Origin: a bacterium
Lineage (GTDB): Bacteria > Patescibacteriota > Minisyncoccia > Minisyncoccales > CG1-02-41-26
DNA length: 24,575 bases
Direction: 5' to 3'
Assembly (NCBI GenBank): GCA_021163625.1
Contig: JAGGTS010000056.1
Span: forward strand, 1-24,575
Shown here: positions 13,762-21,365 of the stretch, one piece after another
How the letters are laid out: the number at the start of each line of letters is the position of its first letter
Numbering within the stretch: position 1 is the stretch's first letter
Notes under the pieces: generated by a model
What the model saw: the letters and a program-made list of their open reading frames with translations, nothing else
The model's database searches: none
Told to the model about the DNA's origin: nothing
Translations under genes and position numbers: made by a program

Positions 13762-15414
13762 TTAAATTTTCTTTTTTGCCTGGTCTATTCTTTCTAAAGT
13801 TTCTTTTTTCCCAAGAAGGGCGCTGATTTCAAAAGGTCCCGCAGAATTTTTCTTTCCGCTTAAAGCGACTCTTAATGGCCATAAAAAGTATCCCCTATCC
13901 CCTTTGCCTGCTTCTTTTTTAAGTTTAAATTTTTGTTCATAAAAAGATTTATTTAAAACAGCCTTAATATTTTCTTCTGTCCATTGGTTTTCTTTAATAG
14001 AAGAGAGTATCTTTTTTAACCTGTCAAGAATGGTTTTTATCTCTTTGTCTGTCATATCTTTCCATCTTAAAAGGTCTTTTTCGTAGTTTAGCTCCTTTTT
14101 AAAGAAGAAATCAATTAGTTGACTGATTTCAGAAATTTTTCTTAACCTTTCTTGGTATAAAAGCACTGCTTCTTTTATGTAGTTAAAGCTTACAATTTTA
14201 TCTGTTTCTAAAATTTTATACTTCTTTTGTTCAAGGGCAATTTTTCCCCCGTTATTTTTATTATTCTCAATTGCAATTAATTTTTCTTTAATAAGATAAG
14301 GTATGCAGAGGCTGGTTAGCTTTTCAATCGGCTTTTTTCTGATATAAAAACCATTAATCCAATCAAGTTTTCTTGGATTAAAAACAGCTCCTGATTTTTG
14401 TATTCTCTCAACAGAAAATTCTTTAATCAAAGAAGTAATTGAAAAAATTTCTTTCTCGGTTCCCGGATTCCAGCCGAGCAGGGCTAAAAAATTTATCATT
14501 GCTTCAGGCAGATAGCCTTCTTTTTTGTATTCTAAAACTGATTTTGCTCCGTGTCTCTTGCTTAATTTGCTTTTATCTGGGCCTAAAATTAACGGCAGGT
14601 GGAGGTAGGCTGGCGTTTTAATGCCAAGAGCTCTTGCTATTAAAATTTGCTTTGGGGTGTTTGGAATATGGTCTTCTCCCCTAATTATGTGGCTTATTCT
14701 CATTTCGTAATCGTCAATCACACAAGCTAAATTGTATAATGGCGTTGAGATGTCTTTTGCAACCACTATATCGCCAAATGTTTCAGTATTGTATTCTATT
14801 TTTCCTCTTATTTTGTCATAAAAAACAATTTTTTCCGGTTGCGTCTTCAATCTTAATACATAGGGTTTTCCTTTTGAAAGATTTTCTTCTACTTCTTTTT
14901 TTGAAAGATAGCGGCATTTCCCAGAATATATAGGCGGCTTGCCAATGCTCATCAGGTATTGGCGTTGGGCATCCAAATCTTGTTTTGAACAAAAACAGTA
15001 GTAGATTTTTTCTTCATCTAACAACTTTTTAATGTATTTTTTATAAATTTCCTTTCTTTTTGACTGGTAGTACGGCCCATATTTTCCATTTTGCCTTAAT
15101 GGCCCTTCTTGCCATTCTATTTGAAGCCAGCTTAATCCTTGTATGATTTCCTTTTCCCATCTTTCTTCTGACCTTTCTCTATCTGTGTCTTCTATTCTTA
15201 AAATAAGATTTCCGTTGTTTTTCTTTGCAAATAAATAATTGAAAAGAGCAACTCGCGCCAAGCCGATATGCATTGGCCCTGTTGGAGATGGAGCAATTCT
15301 TACTCTTATTTGGCCCGGGCTGATTAGCTCTAATTCGCTTGGGTTATCACTTTTTTCACTTAGAGCAGTATTTTTTTGTTCGTAAGCCCGGTCTTCTTCG
15401 TTTTCTTTTGGCAT
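13762..15414 (-). CDS. gltX: Glutamyl-tRNA synthetase
   Basis: 550 residues, slightly long because of a 34-residue acidic N-terminal extension before IRVRIAPSPTGPMHIG; no in-frame ATG exists closer. Class I motifs are present: HIGH-like M-H-I-G at 48-51 and KLSKR at 283-287. The zinc-site pattern C140-x-C142 with Y163 and C167 (IYSGKC) is kept as in E. coli GluRS. The C-terminal anticodon-binding domain is all-helical (about 350-550) with a Lys/Asn-rich insert near 370-385. It charges tRNA-Glu. In organisms lacking GlnRS it also mischarges tRNA-Gln for GatCAB, which I cannot decide from this window. It follows murG with an 87-bp spacer holding a candidate promoter. Confidence 0.95.
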   Translation of the reverse strand: MPKENEEDRAYEQKNTALSEKSDNPSELELISPGQIRVRIAPSPTGPMHIGLARVALFNYLFAKKNNGNLILRIEDTDRERSEERWEKEIIQGLSWLQIEWQEGPLRQNGKYGPYYQSKRKEIYKKYIKKLLDEEKIYYCFCSKQDLDAQRQYLMSIGKPPIYSGKCRYLSKKEVEENLSKGKPYVLRLKTQPEKIVFYDKIRGKIEYNTETFGDIVVAKDISTPLYNLACVIDDYEMRISHIIRGEDHIPNTPKQILIARALGIKTPAYLHLPLILGPDKSKLSKRHGAKSVLEYKKEGYLPEAMINFLALLGWNPGTEKEIFSITSLIKEFSVERIQKSGAVFNPRKLDWINGFYIRKKPIEKLTSLCIPYLIKEKLIAIENNKNNGGKIALEQKKYKILETDKIVSFNYIKEAVLLYQERLRKISEISQLIDFFFKKELNYEKDLLRWKDMTDKEIKTILDRLKKILSSIKENQWTEENIKAVLNKSFYEQKFKLKKEAGKGDRGYFLWPLRVALSGKKNSAGPFEISALLGKKETLERIDQAKKKI

Positions 15415-15441
15415 TATTATTTATTTGGCTTTGGTTATTTA

Positions 15442-15471
15442 ATATTAAAATAAATATCACTCCTTAGTCAA
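15442..15471 (-). promoter_or_regulatory. Candidate promoter of gltX
   Basis: On the minus strand TTGACT (15466-15471) and TAATAT (15442-15447) are spaced by 18 bp in the murG-gltX spacer. The -35 overlaps a small hairpin, TCCTT/AAGGA with loop AGTC on plus (15461-15474). Confidence 0.4.
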
Positions 15472-15501
15472 GGATTTTAAAGCATTTTTAGAAAGAGAGA
15501 T

Positions 15502-16623
15502 TCATTTATTACAAACCTGCTCAAGATACTCAAGCAAGTAATTTGCAATAATTTGGGCTGCTCTTGGCTTTGAAAAGTTTAAGGAGCCTTCTGCCATTTT
15601 TTGGAGTATATTAGGTTTTGAGAAAAGATAGTTTAATTTCTCTAAAAGAAAGTGGGGCTGAAGATTTGCCTCTTCTATTACTTCTGCTCCTTGGCTTTTT
15701 GCAAATTGATAGGCGTTTTTGACTTGGTGGTTTCCTGCCGCGCTTGGAAGGGGAATTAAAATTGCTGGTTTCCCAGCAGCAGAAATTTCAAAAATTGCCC
15801 CAGAGCCTGCTCTTGAAACAACTAAATCGCATGCATATAAGGCGTTTTTTAATTGGTATTCGTTTAAAAACGGATACGGATGGTAATACTTTTTCATTTC
15901 GTTTCCTATTAAGGCCTGCCCTTGAGCTGACACTTCGTTATAATTTTTTGTTCCTGTTTGATGAATTATTTCAAATGAATCGACAAGCTCGGGCAAAACT
16001 TCAAGAACCGTTTCATTAATTGCTCGTGACCCTTGAGACCCCCCGATAATAAGAACAATAGGCTTGTTGCCTTGGAGATCAAAAGCTTTTTTTGCCTCTT
16101 CCTTGCTTCCTTCTAATATTTCTTTTCTAATTGGATTGCCAACACTGATGACTCTTTCTTTGGGAAAGTATTCTGTTTCCGGAAAAGATGTAAAGATTTC
16201 AAGCGCCCACTTGCTTTCAATTCTTGAAGATAATCCCGGCGTTGCATCTGATTCATGCAGAAATATCGGTGTTTGTAAAATCCATCCGGCAACAGTTGCC
16301 GGAAAAGAACCATAGCCTCCTTTGCTGAAGATAATATCGGGAGATATAAAAAATATCCAAAACAAAGCTTGAATAATGCCAATAGGCATCAGGAACATAT
16401 CTAACAGATTTTCAATAGAAAAATATCTTCTTAATTTTCCCGTTAATATTGTTTTTATTTTAATATCTTCTTGGGCAAGGAGAGAGAGGCTATAATCATC
16501 CTCTGGCCCGATATAAAATATTTCAAGGTCTTTTTGAATATATGTTTTTTTTATTTCTCGGATGATTGCTATTATTGGGAATATATGTCCGCCTGTTCCT
16601 CCGCCCGTAAAAAGGATTTTCAT
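15502..16623 (-). CDS. murG: MurG, lipid II-forming GlcNAc transferase
   Basis: 373 residues, a GT-B fold enzyme of the GT28 family. The N-terminal domain begins MKILFTGGGTGGHIFP (first Gly-rich loop) and has SKGGYGSFPATVAG and HESDATPGLSSR, the lipid I-binding surface. The C-terminal domain has LIIGGSQGSRAINE and the UDP-GlcNAc-binding block SRAGSGAIFEISAAGKPAILIPLP, followed by HQVKNA. It transfers GlcNAc from UDP-GlcNAc to lipid I on the cytoplasmic membrane face. It follows ftsW, mraY and murD in the classical order. The 180-bp gap before it, large for this operon, holds a candidate promoter and no ORF of note. Confidence 0.96.
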   Translation of the reverse strand: MKILFTGGGTGGHIFPIIAIIREIKKTYIQKDLEIFYIGPEDDYSLSLLAQEDIKIKTILTGKLRRYFSIENLLDMFLMPIGIIQALFWIFFISPDIIFSKGGYGSFPATVAGWILQTPIFLHESDATPGLSSRIESKWALEIFTSFPETEYFPKERVISVGNPIRKEILEGSKEEAKKAFDLQGNKPIVLIIGGSQGSRAINETVLEVLPELVDSFEIIHQTGTKNYNEVSAQGQALIGNEMKKYYHPYPFLNEYQLKNALYACDLVVSRAGSGAIFEISAAGKPAILIPLPSAAGNHQVKNAYQFAKSQGAEVIEEANLQPHFLLEKLNYLFSKPNILQKMAEGSLNFSKPRAAQIIANYLLEYLEQVCNK

Positions 16624-16725
16624 AAACTATTTTTGGAATTACTTCCCTTGCGTTTTTGGCATTTTGTCAAAAATTGCAAATAACGCCAGGAAATTTAACG
16701 CATAAATTCATAGCTCTGATTATTA

Positions 16726-16734
16726 ATCATAGCA
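16726..16734 (-). promoter_or_regulatory. Candidate extended -10 promoter of murG
   Basis: On the minus strand TGCTATGAT forms an extended -10 element (TGn plus five of six TATAAT bases) in the 180-bp spacer between ftsW and murG. No convincing -35 accompanies it. The rest of the spacer shows only short hairpins and mini-ORFs of 7 to 11 codons. Confidence 0.35.
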
Positions 16735-16803
16735 AATTATTTTGCAAATATAAACAGAATATTGCATTGCGTTTCGGGAAGCGTCGTGATGCCCTAATCT
16801 AAC

Positions 16804-17934
16804 TTAATTTGAATTGCGTGAAATATTAAGCAATATTCCCATTCCTATGATTTCTGTTAGTAAATGAGAGCCGCCGTAGCTAAAAAATGGCAGTGGCACT
16901 CCGCCCATTGGCGCGGAACCGGTTAATCCGGAGATATTTAAGAATGCTTGAGTGATAATCCATAAACTTATTCCCAAGGCGAGGAACTTTGAAAAATCAT
17001 CTCTTGAGTTTACAGCTATTTTGATGCTTCTCCAAAAAAAAGCCAGAAATAGGCCAATTAACAATAAAGAGCCTAAAAATCCAAATTCTTCTGCTATAAT
17101 TGCAAATATCGAATCACTCATTGGATGAGGAAGCAGGCTAAGTTTTTGGCTATTTAGTCCAAGGGAAAAATGATTGCCGGAACCAAAAATTCTTCCAGAG
17201 CCAATAGCGATAAATGACTGGTTTAAATGGAAGCTGGAGCCCATTGGGTCGAAATTTGGGTTTAAAAAAGCTATAAGCCTCATATGCCTGTAAGCGGAAT
17301 TTTTTATGAATATCATCCCGCCTGTTAGGCCAAGCGCGCCTATTGCTATGCTTTGCCATAAGGGAGTTGAGGCTGCAAAATACATTAAAAATCCTGTCCC
17401 AGCAATAATAATCAAAGTGCTCATATCGGGCTCTGCCATTAGCATAATTATTAATGAGGTTAAAATAGCGATAAAGACGAAAAATAGCGAATTTAGTTTT
17501 TTCTTTTCATTTTTGTTTTTGTTTATTTTGTTTGAGAGCCAGGCCGCGAGATATAGTATAAAAGTTATTTTTAGAAATTCAGACGGCTGGAAAAGAAAGT
17601 TGCCAATTGATATCCAGCGCCTTGATCCGCCAAATTCAATTCCGATTTTTGGAATAAAGACAAGAAGAAGCAGGGCTAAATTCAAAAGAAAAAAGAATGG
17701 CGCCCATTTTTTTAATAATTTAATTGGAATTTTAAAGGCGGCAAAACCTAAAAACAGGCTAATTGCGAGGATAACCATTTGATGGACGAAATAATGCCAT
17801 GAGTTTCCATGCTTATAAAGAGAATAAGAGAAGGATACAGTTGAGAAACTGACAGTTCCCCAAAGAAGAAGAAGGCAGATGATAATAAATAGCGTTTTAT
17901 CAATTTGATTCCCTTTTATTATTCTTTGAGGCAT
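16804..17934 (-). CDS. ftsW: FtsW/RodA/SpoVE-family glycan polymerase (FtsW)
   Basis: 376 residues with about ten TM helices, the SEDS-family length. Recognisable blocks are FGGSRRWISIGNFLFQPSEFLKI near 110-130, MAEPDMSTLIIIAGTGFLMYF with the conserved acidic residue near 165, and the C-terminal GGVPLPFFSYGGSHLLTE. SEDS proteins polymerise lipid II into glycan with a class B PBP partner, here not encoded in the window. Position between murD and murG argues for FtsW and not RodA. The ATG at 17934 overlaps the 3' end of murD by 35 bp, a long overlap; no other Met is available before the first TM. Translational coupling with murD is likely. Confidence 0.93.
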   Translation of the reverse strand: MPQRIIKGNQIDKTLFIIICLLLLWGTVSFSTVSFSYSLYKHGNSWHYFVHQMVILAISLFLGFAAFKIPIKLLKKWAPFFFLLNLALLLLVFIPKIGIEFGGSRRWISIGNFLFQPSEFLKITFILYLAAWLSNKINKNKNEKKKLNSLFFVFIAILTSLIIMLMAEPDMSTLIIIAGTGFLMYFAASTPLWQSIAIGALGLTGGMIFIKNSAYRHMRLIAFLNPNFDPMGSSFHLNQSFIAIGSGRIFGSGNHFSLGLNSQKLSLLPHPMSDSIFAIIAEEFGFLGSLLLIGLFLAFFWRSIKIAVNSRDDFSKFLALGISLWIITQAFLNISGLTGSAPMGGVPLPFFSYGGSHLLTEIIGMGILLNISRNSN

Positions 17935-19264
17935 AGTATTTTACATATTTTTTAAAGGCATTACCTCTTTCTTTGTAATTTTTAAAAATCCCAAAACTTG
18001 CTGAAGCGGGCGAAAGCAAACAAATCGCTTTTTTTGACGTTTTATAGTAGGAAATTTTAACTGCCTCTCTCATTGAATCTGTAAAAAATATTTCAAAATG
18101 TTTTTTTTCTTTATTTAATTGTTTAATTTTTTCAAAAATTTCAAAACCCGTTTCTGGAAACAAAATTATATTTTCTATATTGCTTTTTAATATTTTTTTT
18201 GCCAAAGAAGAAAAATCTATTTCTCCTTTCTTCGAGCCGCCAAGAATAATTGTTTTTATTTTTTTGCCAAGAGCGTCTATTGCTAGTTCTGTTGCTTGAG
18301 GTATCGTTGCCAGGGAGTCGTTGTAGAATTTTATTCCTTTATATTTGCCCAAAAATTCCATTCTGTGCGCCAAAGGCTTAAACGATTTTATAGATTTTTT
18401 TATTTTATTGTCTTTGATTTTAAAAATTTTTGCAACGATAACAGCGGCTATGACATTCAAAATGTTCTGGTCTCCCTTAATTGGGATATCTGATATCTTA
18501 ATTATTTTTTCTAATTTTTTCTTGTCTTTTTGGCTAAACGGTATTTTTTTTGCTTTTGTTTTATTTGCGATATCTCTTATTTCTTTTTGCTGCGCGTTGT
18601 ATATAAAAATATCATTTTTCTTTTGTAAAATCGCAATATTTGCTTTCGCTTTTTTATAAGCTTCAAAGTTTTTATAGTAATCTAAATGGTCTGGATATAG
18701 GTTTGTAAAAACAGCAATATGGCAGGATTTTTTTAGATTTTGGAGCTGGTGCGATGAAAGCTCATAGACAAAAATATCATTTTTTTTGCTCCTTAAAAGA
18801 AGCTTAAAAACCGGCCTACCGATATTTCCTATTAAATAAACGTTTAATCCGCTGTCTTTTAGTATTTTATAAATTAGAGAAGCGCAAGTCCCCTTCCCCT
18901 TTGTTCCCGTTACCCCTATAACTGTTCCTTTGCAATTTTCAAGAAAGATTTCGGTTTGAGACGATATTATAGCTCCCTTTTTTAGATATGGTTTAATTAA
19001 ATTAAGCTGTATTCCGGGCGTCTTGATAATCAAATCGTATTTTTTCAAAGAGTTAAGATATCTATTGCCAAGATGGAGATTTATTTTTTTGTCTGACTTT
19101 ATTTTTTTTCTAATTGGCGTTGGCAGTTCTTTGAACTTCAGTTTATCGGCTATGCCTAACTTTTTTTCTGGAAAAATCTTTCTTAATGCTAAATATGTGT
19201 CTATTCCCTCTTTGCCCATTCCTAAAACTACTGTTTTTTTTGATTTTATTTTATCTATTTTCAT
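17900..19264 (-). CDS. murD: MurD, UDP-MurNAc-L-Ala:D-Glu ligase
   Basis: 454 residues with the three Mur-ligase domains. The N-terminal Rossmann-like domain starts KTVVLGMGKEGIDTYLAL. The central ATPase domain has GVTGTKGKGTCASLIYKIL (P-loop near 115-130), YELSSHQLQ and TNLYPDHLDYYKN. The C-terminal domain includes the HRMEFLGKYKGIKFYNDSLAT block that binds substrate and ADP. It adds D-glutamate to UDP-MurNAc-L-Ala in the cytoplasm. MurD is preferred over MurC, E or F because of the YNDSLAT.P.A pattern and its place between mraY and ftsW. It ends in TGA, showing that TGA is a stop here. It starts 27 bp after mraY. Confidence 0.95.
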   Translation of the reverse strand: MKIDKIKSKKTVVLGMGKEGIDTYLALRKIFPEKKLGIADKLKFKELPTPIRKKIKSDKKINLHLGNRYLNSLKKYDLIIKTPGIQLNLIKPYLKKGAIISSQTEIFLENCKGTVIGVTGTKGKGTCASLIYKILKDSGLNVYLIGNIGRPVFKLLLRSKKNDIFVYELSSHQLQNLKKSCHIAVFTNLYPDHLDYYKNFEAYKKAKANIAILQKKNDIFIYNAQQKEIRDIANKTKAKKIPFSQKDKKKLEKIIKISDIPIKGDQNILNVIAAVIVAKIFKIKDNKIKKSIKSFKPLAHRMEFLGKYKGIKFYNDSLATIPQATELAIDALGKKIKTIILGGSKKGEIDFSSLAKKILKSNIENIILFPETGFEIFEKIKQLNKEKKHFEIFFTDSMREAVKISYYKTSKKAICLLSPASASFGIFKNYKERGNAFKKYVKYYASKNNKRESN

Positions 19265-19291
19265 TTCCCGTATTTTTACTTATAGGTATTT

Positions 19292-20353
19292 TTATCCCAA
19301 TAGCCTTATAGCTACCCCTATAATTGCCAGTATCGTTGATATTAGCCAAAAACGCATAGTTACTTTCTCTGGGGGCCAGCCTTTTGCTTCTAAATGATGG
19401 TGGAACGGCGTACACAAAAATATTTTTTTCTTAAATATTCTTTTTGAAATAAGTTGTATAATTACCGACAATACTTCAATGGCTGGCAGGCCGGCAATAA
19501 TTGGCAAAACTGCCACAGAATCAGTTAAAAAGGCAACAACGGCAAGCGTAACGGAAAGGCCAAGGCTTCCTGTCTCTCCCATATAAAAGCGCGCAGGAGG
19601 TATGTTGAACCATAAAAAAGCTATAGTTGTTCCGCTTACAACAGTGCAAAAAGCGGCTAAATTGTATTTCATCTCAGAAAAAGCGATTACGGCAAAAGCG
19701 CCGAACATTATTGAAAAAACTCCGCCTGCAAGCCCATCTATTCCGTCTATTATCCCTCCTGCCCAGCAGGCGAGGATAGTGATTAAAAACAAAGGCAAGT
19801 ACCATAATCCTATCTCGATGTCTCCGTCGCCGGGGATATGCAAAGTATGCCATCCAAGTTTATAATAAAACCAAAGGCCGCCTATTATTCCTATTAGCAA
19901 AACTACGATTAATCTTCTGGTAAATCTTATACCGCCGCCGCTGTACTTACCTTTGCCAAATATTTGCAGTATATCGTCTCCTAATCCGAGCATTGAAGCT
20001 GCTGCCAGCGTTGCGAGAGGAAGCCAGGTCTGTCCTCTTGATAGAAAATTTAATTTTTGTATCCAGAAATTATTAGATATTTTGGCAAGCAAAGAGAATA
20101 GAAAAGCAGTAAAGATTGTTGTAACCCAAATTAAGAGCCCTCCAAGCCGCGGCGCCCTTGTTTCTCTTTTATTGTGGAGCTTGTTAAATACAGGAGCCGG
20201 TTTTCCGTCTATTGTTTTATTTCTTGCTTCTTTTCGCCAAAGCTTGTGTTTATAAAGGAAATGTGTCAGGATAGGCGTCCAGAGAACCGCTAAAAAGGCG
20301 GAAAAAGAAGCAAGAAATAAGATTTTAACTATTGATATCTGGGCATTTAGCAT
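19292..20353 (-). CDS. mraY: MraY, phospho-MurNAc-pentapeptide transferase
   Basis: 353 residues, about ten TM helices, normal for MraY. Diagnostic blocks are present in order: RLGGLLIW near the start, LGLGDDILQIFGKGKYSGG (Asp pair), WAGGIIDGIDGLAGG, ARFYMGETGSLGLS and the histidine-rich FHHHLEAKGWPPEKVTMRFW at the C-terminus, with CTPFHHHLEAKG diagnostic for MraY over WecA-type enzymes. It transfers phospho-MurNAc-pentapeptide to undecaprenyl phosphate to give lipid I. It is followed directly by murD and preceded by the DD-carboxypeptidase gene. The membrane-embedded start (MLNAQISIVKILFLASF) fits a Sec-inserted protein. Confidence 0.96.
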   Translation of the reverse strand: MLNAQISIVKILFLASFSAFLAVLWTPILTHFLYKHKLWRKEARNKTIDGKPAPVFNKLHNKRETRAPRLGGLLIWVTTIFTAFLFSLLAKISNNFWIQKLNFLSRGQTWLPLATLAAASMLGLGDDILQIFGKGKYSGGGIRFTRRLIVVLLIGIIGGLWFYYKLGWHTLHIPGDGDIEIGLWYLPLFLITILACWAGGIIDGIDGLAGGVFSIMFGAFAVIAFSEMKYNLAAFCTVVSGTTIAFLWFNIPPARFYMGETGSLGLSVTLAVVAFLTDSVAVLPIIAGLPAIEVLSVIIQLISKRIFKKKIFLCTPFHHHLEAKGWPPEKVTMRFWLISTILAIIGVAIRLLG

Positions 20354-20367
20354 TTTTTTATTTTATT

Positions 20368-21351
20368 TTAGCTGTTTTCCTCTTCTGCCTTTATAATTTT
20401 TTCCATATCCCCAAACCTATTTGTTGAGTTTAGTATAATATCAATTATAAAATTATCCTTATTGTTTGTCTTCAAAATTTCAACAAGGCAGCCGCCTGCT
20501 TCTTTTGTCCATCCTGTTTTTCCGCCTATTATTTCTGGTATTTTACCAAGTAACTTATTTGTTGTTTCAAGCTTATGATGGAAAACGCCGTTTTTTAGGT
20601 AGAGATTGTAGTCTTTTTTTGAAATGATGTTCATAATCTCTGGCCTGTTTAGAACAATATAAGAGACTAGCGTTGCCAGGTCTTTTGGTGTTGAGTAATT
20701 TGAGTATTCTAAACCTTTTTCTGAATCTATGCCAGTCGGGTTGAAATATTTAGTATTTTTCATTCCGATATCTTTTGCTTTTAAATTCATTAGGGCAACA
20801 AATCCGTTTTCCCCTATTGGTTCGGAAAGGGCGTATGCGGCATCATTGCTTGATTCAATTAGCATAATTTTTAAAAGGTCGCTAACCTGCATTATTTCCC
20901 CTACTTTTAGCTGTCCTATATTTTCCGGTTGGCGGACTGCTTCCTTTGAGACTTTTATTGTTAAATCCTTCCGATAAAACTCAGAGGCTATTACAGCGGT
21001 CATAAGTTTTGTTAAAGAGGCTATCTGCATTCTTTTATCCGCATTTTTTTCAAATAGAATCTGTTTGTTTCCGTTTTTATCAATTTTCACAGAGATTGCG
21101 CCTTTTGCTTTAATATTTATATTATTTATTCTTCCGGAGTTTTCTTGTTTTTCCTCAGGCTGATTTTTTCTCTTGTCCTCGCTGCCAGTTATTGTTTTTT
21201 TGTTTTGGTTATTTGCTTCTGTTATATTTTCTTTAATTTTTACTGATGATGCTTTAGATCTTCTAATGTCCTTCTGAATAACTATAAATAATAAAAAAAG
21301 AAGTAGAGTAAAAAGGGATAAAAATATGAAAATTTTGCCTCTTTTTGTCAT
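20368..21351 (-). CDS. dacA: D-alanyl-D-alanine carboxypeptidase (PBP5/DacA-like, S11 family)
   Basis: 327 residues. An N-terminal hydrophobic segment (about 7-26) after MTKRGK serves as signal or anchor, followed by a charged low-complexity linker (30-75). The penicillin-binding domain has all three active-site motifs: S112-L-T-K115, S167-S-N169 and K278-T-G280 (IGGKTGWTKEAGG). These make an acyl-serine DD-peptidase that removes the terminal D-Ala from stem peptides outside the membrane. The chain ends soon after the catalytic domain, so it lacks the PBP5 C-terminal beta domain and amphipathic anchor; the N-terminal TM presumably holds it instead. It sits between aspS and mraY with 14-bp spacers, clearly within one operon. 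Confidence 0.94.
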   Translation of the reverse strand: MTKRGKIFIFLSLFTLLLFLLFIVIQKDIRRSKASSVKIKENITEANNQNKKTITGSEDKRKNQPEEKQENSGRINNINIKAKGAISVKIDKNGNKQILFEKNADKRMQIASLTKLMTAVIASEFYRKDLTIKVSKEAVRQPENIGQLKVGEIMQVSDLLKIMLIESSNDAAYALSEPIGENGFVALMNLKAKDIGMKNTKYFNPTGIDSEKGLEYSNYSTPKDLATLVSYIVLNRPEIMNIISKKDYNLYLKNGVFHHKLETTNKLLGKIPEIIGGKTGWTKEAGGCLVEILKTNNKDNFIIDIILNSTNRFGDMEKIIKAEEENS

Positions 21352-21365
21352 TGTGATTTTATCTT

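Noticed and set aside
16624..16803. Possible RNA gene or missed small gene between ftsW and murG
   Set aside because: Only mini-ORFs of up to 11 codons and short hairpins are seen, and no cloverleaf; a candidate promoter is the only reportable item.
17900..17902. Possible TGA recoding (Gly) as in some CPR lineages
   Set aside because: TGA ends murD and the histidine kinase where those families end, so it is read as a stop.
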